Assembly (NCBI GenBank): GCA_016647705.1
Contig: CM028335.1
Span: 1,550,001 to 1,614,000, forward strand
Length of the DNA: 64,000 nucleotides
From: Eucommia ulmoides
Lineage: Eukaryota; Streptophyta; Magnoliopsida; Garryales; Eucommiaceae
Reading direction: 5' to 3'
The position numbers and the translations under genes are program-made. The first letter of the stretch is position 1. The number at the start of each line of letters is the position of its first letter. Positions 23,720 to 35,680 of this stretch are shown one piece after another. The notes under the pieces are model-generated. The model was not told the DNA's origin and ran no database searches. It was given only the letters and a program-made list of their open reading frames with translations.

Positions 23720-24130
23720 TGGAACCATCGGGTTTGATAAGCACCACCCTGCCCGCGCTACCCCAAGTTGGCAGGGTCCAGGTGGCGATCGACACCTCCC
23801 TGTCGCGCTACTCCCGACTAGCATGGTCTAAATAACAACAAGGACCTCCTTGCCGCTCTACTCCTAGTCGGTAGGGTCCAAGTAGCGACAGGCACCGCCC
23901 TGTCGTGCTACTCTTAGCCGTCAGGGTCCAGGGGACGACCTTCTTCAAGAACGTCATCCAGGAGTGTCGTTTAAAAATTTCGCCACATCACCTCGGGCCA
24001 GCGTCATCTTATCCTGCCCCCTGCCCTGCCGTGCTACCTCAAGCTGGTAGGGCGCAGATACTACCTTCTCCAAATGTATGGGCCACGGGTTCGAGCCAAC
24101 AGCGCCCTGCCGTGCTATTTGACCCCGGAC
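23720..24130. repeat. About 62-bp tandem array in the retrotransposon interior
   Basis: Imperfect units reading ccctgccgcgctactcc-agtcggtagggtccaagtagcgacaggcac. This array is distinct from the upstream 60-bp one. Confidence 0.65.
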
Positions 24131-24305
24131 CCCGACCATGTGGAGGCCTATTTCGAATAAGCTCCTCGAGAAAAAATTAACTCTTGAAAAAGTGTCGATC
24201 AGAGGTGTTTCTTGCAATCCAAAGTCTTCAGGACGCCCGTTTCATCCAGGAATTGATATCCCTGACCGTCTCGCTTCCCTCGTCGCACAGGGCTAGGGGG
24301 GCTAC

Positions 24306-25103
24306 TGATGAGGGTATTTTTGGGCACCTCTGAGTCAGCACTTGAGACCCAGCCACGTATCAACCCTCGCACATGACAGGGACGAATCTCAGAATCCACA
24401 ACGCCACGCTGGAGCATACACCGACTACGGCTCCTCCCTGGAATCTCATTTGCATCCAAGGAGAAGCGAGGAGCCCTGCTAGGACGTGTCGCTCTGAGCT
24501 CTGCGCCGTACCCTGGGTAGTCAGTTTCAGGGACTCAGCCGTTCACCTCGACCGGCTTCCCTTTTCACCTTGTTTCTTCTCCAAGACTCCACGGATCTCC
24601 ATTCTCCTCCACTACCTTACCGCCGCAGGCCTGACAAAGGCCCGCGGGCTTCGCCAAATGGGCCCAAAAGCCCAAGCCCAACGATTATCTCCTAAACGCC
24701 TCGGATTATCGGCTAAACACAGGGTTTCGACTACTTAACCGTGTTTAGATTCGACTAATCATCTCCAACGCCTATATATATCGGGGGCAATGTAAGCCCA
24801 AGGTACGCTTTAATGACTGACATTACGTGTGAGTTCATTTATTTCCTTACTATATTCTGTACCTTTTCTCTCTGAGCACTGATTACCACACCGGAGGGGC
24901 TTCACCGGGATAAACCCCGGTCTGAGTCTTCTGCAGGTACACTCCCTGAGGAGCAGGACTCTGGACACAGCAGGTCAGTCCTCCCAGGACCCAGCACAGC
25001 TCGCTCGAGGACTTTTCAATCAACGACTCCACCTCAGCAAGATGACCCACCTGTCATCCGACTGGACCATACTCGAGGTGTGTACCAGTTTTATGCACCA
25101 ACA
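24306..25103 (+). repeat. 3' LTR
   Basis: Same length as the 5' LTR and about 96% identical by hand count, followed by the AATGT duplication. Confidence 0.88.
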
Positions 25104-26213
25104 AATGTAATAACACAAATTATATGAATGTGTTGAATTATGAATGTAACGTGACAATATGATAACACTCAATTGTGTTTAGGTTAATGTATAAGACTGT
25201 GTTGAATGTAACACGAATGTGAAAAATGAAATTTCTGAAAGTACCATGTTAAATGTAACACGAATCTGAAAACTAATGAAAAAAAATAGTGAATGTAATC
25301 CCATTTTGAATATCTTATTTAGATCGTGACAAAAATGTGTACAATAGTAGTTATTTTGATTTTAATAAAATAATTTTGTTGTGAAAACCGTTACATATGA
25401 AAATAAAGATTAAATATGAAAAATCTCCAAGCCCGAATCTCGAAATGGTAGATTTGTCATGTAAATTTTGGCGTTTTTTAAATTTAGAATTGGATGGTTC
25501 GGAAAATCTGTAATCTGAGATTATTTGGTTCTTTTTCAAACAGTTGGAATCAATTGATAATAGCATATTTAAATTGGGATAACCCAATCATTTTTCCAAA
25601 TTTTTATCCATGAAATAAAATTTAATTATCATTAAATAATGGTGTATGAAAAATAATTATTTAATTTAATTGAAAAAAAAAAACTCTATAATTTCAAAAA
25701 ATTATATTAAAAAAAACGGTGTTTAATTACTCAGTCCTCTTTGGACCCAAAACTACTAAACCAACCTTAAGTGTTTTTTTTCATAAACTGCGCAGTCATT
25801 TTTTTAGAATATATGGACATATCTGTCACTTTAAACAACAATTATATTTCATATTTACAGTCTCAATAATTTTTACAAATATATATTTCAAAATTTGATG
25901 ACAGTTACCATAATTAATCAATTAAAATGTTTTTTGTAAAATCACCAAATTAATCATTATGTAATTTTTTTCATCAACACATTATACTGAAATAATCATC
26001 TTTTTTTTTTTTAATCTTTAAAATGATACTTGATCGTGTGTTTTGGATCGAAGAAAAAAAATCACGTTCATGTAAAAAAAATGATACTCTCTCTCTCTTA
26101 TTTTTTTGATCTATACATACCTAAAATATAAATAGTGGAGGTTGTAAGACAGAAGTAAATTCTATTCTCACCTACGCTTTTTAATTTTTCCAACTTAGTT
26201 GAAAGCCTAATAG

Positions 26214-26772
26214 TAGGGATGGTCATGGGCCGGACTGGGTTCGGGCCCAGTTTAGACTAGTGTATTACCAAAAATGTTGGGACCTAGTCCGTCCCGGCCC
26301 GGTGATCGGGCCTTAATTCTATGCCCAAGCCCGGCCCTATAAGAAAATTTTAAGCCCAAAGCCCAGGCCACAGGCCCCCGGTCCTATTTTTTTTTTTTTT
26401 AAATTTCAAAAATAAATATAAAATATTCTACATCAAACCAACAAGAAATATTAAAATTATAATTTCTAAAGGTAAACCGATATTCCAAACAAATCAAATT
26501 AATAAGAAATATTAAAATTACAATTTCTAAAGGAAATCAATATTCCAAATATTAGGGTTGTATATCTATATATATATTTTTAAATATCCTTTGGGCCGGG
26601 CCGACCTTAACATTTTTAGGTCTTGCCCAAGCTTGGCCCTAATTTTGATAAGGCCCTAATACCTAGGCCCAGGCCCGGTCCGTGGACACAAACCCTAAGC
26701 CCAAGCTCTAAAAAAATAGGGTCGGGCCGTTCAGGCTGGGTGGGCCCCCAAGCCCATGACCAAAACTATTAG
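26214..26772. mobile_element. hAT-type MITE at the PR-1c 3' end
   Basis: Third copy of the same ancestral insertion. The left end is TAGGGATGGTCATGGGC; the right end is modified exactly as in unit A (gaccaaaactattag). The flanking duplication ACTAATAG is at 26773-26780. Confidence 0.78.
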
Positions 26773-26773
26773 A

Positions 26774-27244
26774 CTAATAGGGGCGCTCCCCGACGTAATT
26801 GCCCGGGGGATAGTAGCTGCAGATAATGAAATACATGTCATTGCGGCACTTAACCCTAGCACAACCCAGATGCTTTGTGTCACGCCAGACAACCTGGGTG
26901 TAGTGGAGGCACTCTCCGCCAACGCAAGAATTGGAGCGGTGATCGTAATAGGCCTTCTCTCCCGCCCACATGTTGACCGCATCTGCCACTGAGAATTCAC
27001 CACCGCCCATTGCAAGGTTTTCGCCGTAGGGTCCCATGGAGTGCTCCATCTCGCATGATTTGCTACTCTTAATAGCGTATCTTGTGGCGTAGGCGGCCAA
27101 GGTGCGGTTCCACCTTAGAGGCGGAACCCCGATTTGTGCGCGAAACTTGTTGTGTGAATTAACAAAGTTTTGGGCAAGAGAGTAATGAGCCATGGACAAT
27201 GCCACAATAGAAATAATGGCTAGTGAAAGGTTTGGGAGGCCCAT
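26774..27244 (-). CDS. PR1: Pathogenesis-related protein 1, copy c
   Basis: Intact 156-residue PR-1 with signal peptide, CAP motifs, six cysteines and a CAPE1-like end PPGNYVGERPY. Distinguishing residues are SKSC, EFSVADAV and CRNDMYF. The TATA box is at 27304-27310. As in the other units, the stop codon lies inside the hAT target duplication. Confidence 0.92.
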   Translation of the reverse strand: MGLPNLSLAIISIVALSMAHYSLAQNFVNSHNKFRAQIGVPPLRWNRTLAAYATRYAIKSSKSCEMEHSMGPYGENLAMGGGEFSVADAVNMWAGEKAYYDHRSNSCVGGECLHYTQVVWRDTKHLGCARVKCRNDMYFIICSYYPPGNYVGERPY

Positions 27245-27303
27245 TCTTAACTCTTTTATGGAGTATTTGAACAAGTGTGATTAGGACAAAGATTAATGTG
27301 GGT

Positions 27304-27310
27304 ATTTATA
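27304..27310 (-). promoter_or_regulatory. TATA box of PR-1c
   Basis: TATAAAT on the minus strand, about 60 bp upstream of the ATG. Confidence 0.7.
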
Positions 27311-27599
27311 GTGGAAGATGTTAGAGAAAATAAGATTGCCTTTTCTAAGATTACAGTTGTGTTTGTTTATTTCAGGATGTAAAAGTATTTTAAACAAAGA
27401 CTATTAGAGTTGTCATTGTTTATTTTAGAACACTCCATTCACATGAGATTAGAGATAACCTAGAGATTTAATATTATTTTACTATTAAAAGGGATTAAAT
27501 ATAGGGTATGCACCATTAACTCCCAAAATGTGAAAGAAATTACTGATTTAGTCTATCATATTTTTTTTTTGCACCAATAACTTTTTTTGTCTTTTTTTA

Positions 27600-29329
27600 C
27601 CAAAATACTCCTCATATGGATGTTGAATGTTACATCAATTGATTTTTTTTTATTTTTTTATTTTTTATTTTTTATTTTTTTTTATCTTTTTCTGACCAAA
27701 ATACCATTCACGTGGATGTTAAATGTAACATTCAACACTTATGGATATTAAATGTAACATCAATTGTTCTTTATTTTTTTTACGATATTATATTTAACAT
27801 CTGTGGATATTGAATGTAATATTAATCATTCTCATGTTTTTATAGATCGTATTATGTGTTGATGTTACTGATGTTGCCAAAAAATTCCCGGCACATATAA
27901 CAACTCCGCACGTGCCAGAAATATCCACAACCTACATCTCTAACCTGACAACCTACAAAGCCGATTAGTTCTAAGAGGGCACTGATGTGATGTCGGCCAA
28001 AGAACCTCCGACGTGAAAATAAATTAGTTTGCTTTAGAACGTGCCAGAAATCTCCACAACCTACATCTGTAACTTAACAACCTACAAAGCCGATTAGTTC
28101 TAAGGGGACACCGATATGGTGTCAGTCAAAGAACCTCCGACGTGAGAATAAGTTAGTTTGTTTTAGGATATCAAGCAAAAGACTGCATTGTAAAAATAAT
28201 GTGATATATTTCCCTTATTTATAGACTGAGCAGATTACGACCGTTGGAGATGGGTGATCTAGTCTTTGATGACTTGGTTTTCCTTCATTATGTTGCTATT
28301 CGGTAGGGATTCAATGAGAAGTTACACCATTAGTGAGGAGTTACGCCCTTTTGGCTCCCCCATTTAAGTGTGAATTAAGTTTTTTGGCCTTCCACTTGAT
28401 GGATCTGTATATGGATCATCGGTTTGGACTAACGTCCACGACCCGGCTAGCATTGAGCTTATTGTGATGGGCTTAATATGAATTTTATTTTTTAAATAAA
28501 ATTGGAGGTCCTATGTTAAACACTTTAATGTCAATAGCAGCCGTTTTCGGCGGACTTAAAAAGAAATTATAATAAAATTTTAATATTATAATTTCTTTAT
28601 TTTGATTGCAATATTAAAAAACGGATGTATAAATTTTAATGAATAATGACGTTTTATAAATAGCGAATATAAAAATATTATTAAAAATTACATAAAAATC
28701 ATAAAAGTAAAAAAATATTTTTACAAATTAACTTTTATCAATATACTATAAAATAGCAAATAAATAATCATAAATGTTGATGAATTTTATTAATTTTTGC
28801 AAGTCAACAAATTTTAATTTATATTGCATTTACTTCTTTTTTTTTGGGTAAAAATATTTTTTGAATCACATTAATTTTTTCAAATAATTTAAAAATATGG
28901 ACAAAAATAAAATAATTATATATTTGTGCATTAATTAGAAAAAAAAATAAATTATTGAGTAGTGCAACTCAATATGTAAAAAAAAATAAAAATAAAAAAA
29001 TATGTAAGGACTCACAAAAAGGTTTGAAAAATATATTCTTTAATCTCATTAAAACTTTCTATCTCCTTCCAATTATTTGGGTAGGAATTTTTCTCCCGAG
29101 ATTTTAACAAAACAATTTTAACCCTCTATTTTTCATAAAGATCGATCTCAATCGTTACACAATAGATATTTTCAAATACCGTCCTAATTTATAGTATAGA
29201 CTTGGGGTTTTTTATGCCTAAAGACATTATCTTAATTTTTTAATTTATAAATATAAAAAAAAAAAAAATAGGGATAATCGACCGGAAGTCCCAAATAATA
29301 GACCTAATTTTTAAAAAGTCTCGTTTAAG
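27600..29329. other. Spacer upstream of PR-1c
   Basis: No gene seen. GATGTT-AATGTAACATC units, the duplicated LTR-like block (27,880-28,170) and AT-rich spacer, collinear with unit A. Confidence 0.65.
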
Positions 29330-29339
29330 ATATAAGTTT

Positions 29340-30250
29340 ATGATAAATATCTTTTTTGTCTCTAACAAATGCCTCGGGTGTCTAATTGGCCCATAACTTT
29401 TGCAACTCAACAATTTGACTCTTGACATTTCAAAATCGTTCCAAATTGGCTCCTGAGACAGATCTCGTTAAGTCAATTAACAGTCAACGTTTTGTTAAGG
29501 ATATTTTAGTCTTTTTATTCAATGGGATTAATTTGAAAAGTCATCTAAACTTAAGGGGTCAAAATATTTTTTTTTCCTATTTTCCCTAAATGGTTGCATG
29601 GCTTTCTTTCTCAATTGAGTGAGAGAGAGAAAATCTTATACAAATCTGGGAACAAATCTGAAACACAAATAAGACTCTCTCATATTGAAACAAAAATTTG
29701 GAAACAAATTTTGAAGCCGACGAATAGGACCCTCTCATATTCAAATAAACAAATTTCGTCGTCGTCTTCTTCGTCGGCAAATGTAAATATTGCTAAATTT
29801 GAACGTGTAATTTCAACAACAAATTTATGGGAACGAAACAAAATTTATGAGAACAAAAATGAATTCATGGGAACAAAACAACAATTTTTTTTTGGAAATA
29901 TTATTTGATTTTTTTTCGTTAAAAGGGGAATTAAAAATCCCAAAGAATACAAAAGGAATGACCGATCCAACCAAACCAAATACAAACCTCTATGGAAGAG
30001 GAAATAGGAGTAAAACTAAGAGATAATTCCATTATATTCTAAAAATTTTGTACTAAAAATAAGGGAGAAGAACATAATCATATTTTTTTTTCACTCCCAT
30101 ATTAAAACACAAATCTGAGAACAAAAATACTAAACAAACAGGGTCTTAAACATCAACACCGCCGAACACCACCACCCAAACAAACATCAACATCAAAACG
30201 AACACCACCACCAATAACATCAACACCAAAGAGCACCACCACCAAAACAA
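29340..30250. mobile_element. Truncated Mutator-like element, unit C
   Basis: The left end is degraded (atgataaatatcttttttgtc after ATATAAGTTT). Sequence then matches units A and B until about 30,250, where it switches to unrelated DNA. The right inverted repeat is absent. Confidence 0.75.
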
Positions 30251-30467
30251 TAGTAGTTTTAATTAAATTAATTAAAAATGATTAAAAAATTAAAAAAACG
30301 TGAATAGACCATTTTGTCCCTAAATTCCGTTAGTTTTAACTGATTTTTTAACGGAATGACCAATTTGAAACGTTATGATATGTAGAGGGTTTGAAATGAA
30401 ACGTTTAAATTTAAAGGGATCACTTAGAAATATGTCAATAGTTAGAGGGTCTAAATTGTACTTTTTC
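30251..30467. other. Unrelated insert replacing the right half of the unit C MULE
   Basis: About 215 bp resembling the end of another transposon (phrases such as ttgtccctaaattccgttag and tagagggtctaaattgtact), then collinearity with unit B resumes at tttgttatatataacaaaattttat. No gene. Confidence 0.5.
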
Positions 30468-31435
30468 CTTTGTTATATATAACAAAATTTTATACACAAA
30501 ATTGTTTTATGTAACCGCGTCTGTGCAAGCACGTGTAGTAGGCTTCCGTTTTTTTTAAATAGGCAAGATTAAAAGTGAAATAAGAAGGTGACGTTTGGTA
30601 ACCGTTTCTGTTTCCATTCCAGCAGTGGGATGGGAATGGAATAGAATGGGATGGGATGAGAATTCTGTTTTCTTTTTGGGAGCAGAATCGCGTTTGGTAA
30701 CGAATAATTCTATTTTGATTTGGGAACAGAATCGTGTTTGGTAACGACAGAATCTATTTTGTTTTGGGAACAGAATAGCATTTGGTAAAGACATTTTTGT
30801 TTCTTTCTGAGAATAGAATTACGTTTAATAACAAATTTTTTTTTTTTTTTTTTTTTAAGTGTAGAATTGTTAGTGTAAAATCATTTTTTTTTCCTTTTTT
30901 TTTTTTATATTATTATTTTATTTTATGTGTATGATAATAAATATAAAATTACACTTAATTCAGGCAAATCATACGCAATGTAATTAAACATAGATGTTAA
31001 AATTATGTACGTACATACAAATTGTTTTGTTCTACAATATATGTTCATTTTCACATTTTCACATACTTAGATACAACAATTAGCTCAATGATGAGATGCA
31101 CAAGTAACATCATCAAAATTAGAATCGTATTACATCCCAAAAAAAAATGAAAACAAAATTCTTGTCAAATTTTAATGTCGAGGAGGGTCATAGTTGTTGA
31201 TCGCACTCATCTCTGCAAATAAAAAATAATTGAAATAGTTAGTGAAAAATTGATATATTATTGGTGTGATATTTATATAGAAAATATTAAAACTTATTTA
31301 ATTTATACAAATCGCATTTGAACTGTCCCAAATTGCTCGGGCAAGATTATCTCTAAAACGTCCCATTTCTCGTACACTTTGATTAGTAATCACGGGAGCT
31401 TCATCAGGTTCACGTCATTGTCTCAACGTACTCCC

Positions 31436-32698
31436 CTATTCCTCTTCTGCATACCCTTCCCTACTCCATATTTCAAATAAATTATCATTCATATCATACA
31501 TTTTTATAAAATTGTGAAGTGTACAACATGCAATTGGAATATACTTTTGTACGTCCATCTCATAGGAAGACATGCTCTTAAGGATTTTAAATCTCGCTTT
31601 AAGCACACCGAAACACCGCTCTACGACATTTCGAAGAGAAGAATGGCACTGATTGAATTTTTCTTCAAATCTCGTTGGCCGTTTATCTCGAAAATCTCGT
31701 AAGTGATATCTTTCCCCCCTGTACGGTGCCAAAAAGCCATGGGTATTTGTATACCCTGAATCCACAAGATAATATTTTTCTGTATTGTGTAATATCAGAG
31801 AGGCGTAATTCAATACATATAAAATCATTCTATATTTACACACATACCTTGAGGAGGTGTTGGAAAAATAGTTATCGGGTTATTCATACATTCTGAAATA
31901 ACCCTAGAGTCGTTGGCAGTTCCTTCCCAACCTGCATATGCATATGTAAACATCATATTGAAACTACATATACATATAACGTTTTGAGTAGTATCCACTT
32001 TACATCCTCGAAATGGAATTTGATCTTCTCGAGGAATTGATGCGGCAACGTGGGTGCCATCTATCGCCCCTACATAGTCCTATAAATATTCTTAAAAAGA
32101 TTAGTTCCAATATATATATTTTTTAATTCTAAGTACTATTTTTTTTTTTTGTAATAAAAAAAAATACGTTTACCTTAAAAAATGGGTAGAATCTCGAATT
32201 GTGCAGTATTTCCAGAGGGACTTTATTGAAATTTGGAGGCGCAATCAACTCTACACCTAATTTGCATATGGCCTTCAACACTTTCCGAAAATACACCGAT
32301 ACAGTTTGCGTTGAATGTTGAAAACGATCGGCAGTAAGTTGCATAGATTCACTATGTGATAAAATATATAAACAAATTCCTAATTGTTCTTGAACACTAA
32401 CATATCTACTCTGGTGAAGGTAACCTTTGGACACTAATAATTCACACAATAACTTAAATGTATCTTGGTGCATCCTAAACGTATCGTAACAACGTGCATC
32501 GTGTCCTTCTAATATTTCTTTAATATAATTACCACCCTGTAATACAGACGTCCGACAAGGTTGTTTCTCTACACGCTGAATGCATTGTGCCTTATCACCT
32601 AGATTTGAAACATTTTCTATGTCGTCCGCATCGTAAGCGTCAAACACGTTTTCAAGATCGGTTGTGTGTTCCCAATCAATTTCGTCTTCCGAATCCAT
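31436..32698 (-). CDS. PIF/Harbinger DDE transposase
   Basis: Three exons, 32174-32698, 31848-32079 and 31436-31779, join in frame to 366 residues. The N-terminal part is acidic, followed by a helical region (HQDTFKLLCELL, LTADRFQHSTQTVS). The DDE_4-type nuclease follows: AIDGTHVAASIP (first Asp), GTANDSRV (second Asp) and VERCFGVLKARFKIL (Glu). KYYLVDSGYTN, GFLAPYRGERYH and ACCTLHNFI are typical of the family. The protein should cut and rejoin the element ends with its Myb/SANT partner. All three catalytic positions and splice sites look usable. Confidence 0.9.
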
Positions 32699-33183
32699 TC
32701 TACAATATAGACAAACAAAAAATGAAACATAACCAACTACACACTAACTGCACACTTGCACACATAAAAAAACTGCACACTTGCACCCAAAAAAAAAACT
32801 CGCACAAATGAGGAAAATGAAACTGCACAAATTGAGGAAAAAAAACTGCACAGAAATGGCCAAAAGCCTGCACACATATGGAAGAAAAACTGCACATATA
32901 CACACAAATAAACCTGCACACATACACATAAACAGAAAAACCTGCACATCTCTTTAACATCAACATAAGTAGTAGAAATTTAAACACAATAATCGTCATC
33001 ATACTCGCACAAATTCAAACGCATATTCAACATAACTAGCAAACCATAATTGTCTTACACAGAACTAAATTCAAACACAACAGTCGTCTTGAACATAAAC
33101 ATAACTAAAAACAAAAGATGACCATTGTCCGACTTCAAATAAAACAAACACACTGAAATCATTGTATTACAACGCAAATGAAA

Positions 33184-34222
33184 TTAATTCTTTTCTTTCA
33201 TCACCCATGCAATTCGCGCTTCCGGAGGCATGCCCACTAACATAGTCCTATATGACACATTGTTAACCAATCGTTCGGCTGCATGTAGATATTTATCCAT
33301 GTCCTTAATACCCATAGCATTGAGGATTTCCATACATGAACCCAATTTCTCCTGAGCTTCACTAGCTGGGTTCGTAATTTTGGTTACGTTAGCAACTGAA
33401 GCATTTGATTTTGATGAGTATCGTGACAAATGTTCTTCAAGGATGTCACACCTTTTTTTCTGTCCTTCAGCAAACGACGTCGAGATAGATTCAAATGCCT
33501 CTCCCATACTATCCTTACGAACAAGTTTTTTTTTTCCCTTCACTTTTTTCTTTGAACTTTTTACACCTACCTCAACTACATCGTCATCACCCATCTCATC
33601 AGCCTTAGGCTCATACACAGGGTCAGTTTCATCCGATGAGGATGGGGGTTGGGTCGACGCATGCGCATATTTTCCCGTTGCAGTGGTATCCCCATAGATA
33701 ACGCACAACTTCGGGAATAAGGGACATCCATTTTTTTGAAAATGTTTTGCATACTTGTTGACCTATTATACATACAAGCAAAAATCAGTTTGTTAATCAT
33801 GTAATAAGCCAATAAGCATGACATATATAATTTCAAGATTAGAAGTACCAACATACCCCGGCCATTCGCTTCCACTGATCGTCGGAGGCGTATATCCTAC
33901 CAATCATCTTATCATATGTAAATCCTGCCCCTGTCTCCTTAAGTAATGAATTGAAACACCTATAGATAGTTCTCATCTTATTGAACTTGTTCTTAAGTTG
34001 TGCTAGGTCAAAAGTTAACCCCGTTCTTGTTTTCATTTCTTTCAAAATGGTGTTCCAACTGTCTTTGGTGAACGTTGTTGTTGTCCTATTACCCATAAGC
34101 ACTTCATTTTCCATTAATTCAACAAAAATATTAATATTATTGTCACTCCACAAATCTACCTTCGGTTTTGAGGTTCCCTCCGAAATAAGGACAACATTTT
34201 CTTCAGCATCAATGGTAGCCAT
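33184..34222 (-). CDS. Myb/SANT-like PIF/Harbinger ORF1 protein
   Basis: Two exons, 33857-34222 and 33184-33762, give 314 residues. Residues of about 24-120 form a Myb_DNA-bind_3-type domain (WSDNNINIFVELMENEV, TGLTFDLAQLKNKFNKM, IYASDDQWKRMAG). A lysine-rich linker (KSSKKKVKGKKK) that could be a nuclear signal follows, then a helical C-terminal part. In PIF/Harbinger systems this protein binds element ends and helps the transposase enter the nucleus. It resembles host L10-interacting MYB-domain proteins, but its location makes it a transposon gene. Confidence 0.85.
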
Positions 34223-34429
34223 CTACAATATAAGGTGTTTACTATGCAAAAAACTTAGAATATAAAATATATATGTAGTGCAGAACATAGAACAATTGAA
34301 ACAATAACCATCAAAAACCACTACCATTTGAAATTTTGACAACAGAACAGAAGCGTTCCCAAGAATCGCAACAGAACAGAACAGTAGATGTATGACAAAC
34401 ACATCTAGAATCGCAAACACAAACCCTAG

Positions 34430-34855
34430 AAATCGCAATCAGAGAAATCGCAAACAGAAACCCTAGAATCGCAACAGAACAGTAATGTATGATAAACACA
34501 AACCCTAGAAATCGCAAACAGAGAAATCGCGAACACGAACCCTAGAATCGCAACAGAACGGAACAGTTGTAATGTATGACAAACACAAACCCTAGAAATC
34601 GCAAACAGAGAAATCGCGAACTCAAACCCTAGAATCGCAAACCAATCTGACCCAAAACCCTCGCAAACAGAGAAATCGCGAACTCAAACCGTAGAATCGC
34701 AAACCACTCTGACCCAAAACCCTCGCAAACAGAGAAATCGCGAACTCAAACCCTAGAATCGCTAACCAATCTGACCCAAAACCCTTGCAAACAGAGAAAT
34801 CGCAAACTCAAACCCTAGAATCGTAAACCAATCTGACCCAAAACCCTAGATCTAG
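34430..34855. repeat. 62-bp tandem repeats with telomere-like AAACCCTA motifs
   Basis: At least four near-identical 62-bp units (about 34,599-34,846), each with cagagaaatcgcgaactcaaaccctagaatcgcaaacc and ctgacccaaaaccct. Shorter related units lie upstream. The array is between ORF1 and the right end of the Harbinger element, a position where such elements often carry protein-binding repeats. Confidence 0.8.
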
Positions 34856-35680
34856 GGGTTTGATTCTCATCAAACTCGGCAGACATTGCACACAAAAACA
34901 GGGAGAGAGAGAGAGAGATAGAGAGAGGGAGGGAGAGATAGAAGATTACCTGGTACTCGACGGATTGCAAAGCTTGAAATAGCGACAACGAGCGGCTTCA
35001 AGATAGCAACGACAAGCGAGGAACAAGGGAACAGGAGCCGACGAATAACGAGAGCAGCTTCGAAGAACGATGGGGAGTGAGGAGCTTCGAACGATCGATC
35101 GATCGTAGAAGTGAGAGGGAGAAGATCGCAGATCGAAGGAGGAGATCGATCGTAGAAGTGAGAGGGAGCAGATCGCAGAGAGCATATCGAAGGAGAAGAT
35201 CGCAAATCGCAGAGGTGAGGAGGACGATCGGGAATGAAAGAGAAAAGGAACTCATTAACAATTTTGATAATACCAAGCGTGTCCTTTGTTTTGGGATGGG
35301 AAGGGTTTTGAAGAAACGGTTTTTTTTTTGTTTTCAATTTTCTATACAATAAAATGGGCACAATTCCATATTGAAACGGAATGGAAACAAAAATAGCGGT
35401 TACCAAACACTATTTTCAACAGAAAATAGAAATGGGATGGGTTACCAAACGGGGCCGAAATCTCACACCGAATGTCACTAAAAAAATATTAATTAAATGC
35501 AAATGCAAAAATTGGTCAATAGGGATATCCTATCAGAAGCCGCCTTCGTGGCATTTGATGAGCGATGCAGAATCCGCCACGTGGACACTAAAATCGGGTC
35601 GGTGATGCGAGAAAACCCTCAGGCCCAAGCCCCGACTTATTGGAGCTGCTCTCCGACGAGGCCTGACCGATTCCTCCGCC

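Larger units (their letters stand above)
20977..25103 (+). mobile_element. Non-autonomous LTR retrotransposon, unit C
   Basis: Two 798-bp LTRs (20977-21774 and 24306-25103), both TGATGAG...CACCAACA, flanked by the 5-bp duplication AATGT (20972-20976, 25104-25108). By eye the LTRs differ at about 30 positions, mostly transitions. The 2.5-kb interior (21775-24305) begins gttcagcgccgtctgtggg next to the left LTR and has a purine-rich tract (gggctagggggg) before the right LTR, which sets the plus orientation. No reverse transcriptase, integrase or protease frame was found. The interior is GC-rich with two tandem arrays. Unit A keeps the empty site (about 2,076-2,100). Confidence 0.88.
30587..35456 (-). 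mobile_element. PIF/Harbinger transposon with two intact genes
   Basis: Termini are GGTGACGTTTGGTAAC on the left and the inverse of GGCCCCGTTTGGTAAC on the right, flanked by a 3-bp duplication GAA (30584-30586, 35457-35459). The 4.87-kb element carries a DDE transposase and a Myb/SANT-like protein, both on the minus strand, the two genes expected of autonomous PIF/Harbinger elements. It lies in the DNAJC28 promoter region of unit C and is absent at the matching point of unit B (about 19,340). Neither gene shows a stop or frameshift. Confidence 0.88.

Noticed and set aside
32700-33002. Three overlapping Cys/Phe-rich frames upstream of the transposase
   Set aside because: They come from repeated ctgcacacatac/ctgcacaaa segments in the 5' region of the transposase gene; no domain.
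34870-35406. 178-codon minus-strand open frame near the right end of the Harbinger element
   Set aside because: Low-complexity agatcgatcgtagaagtgagagg repeats in the element's subterminal region; most likely leader of ORF1, not a separate gene.
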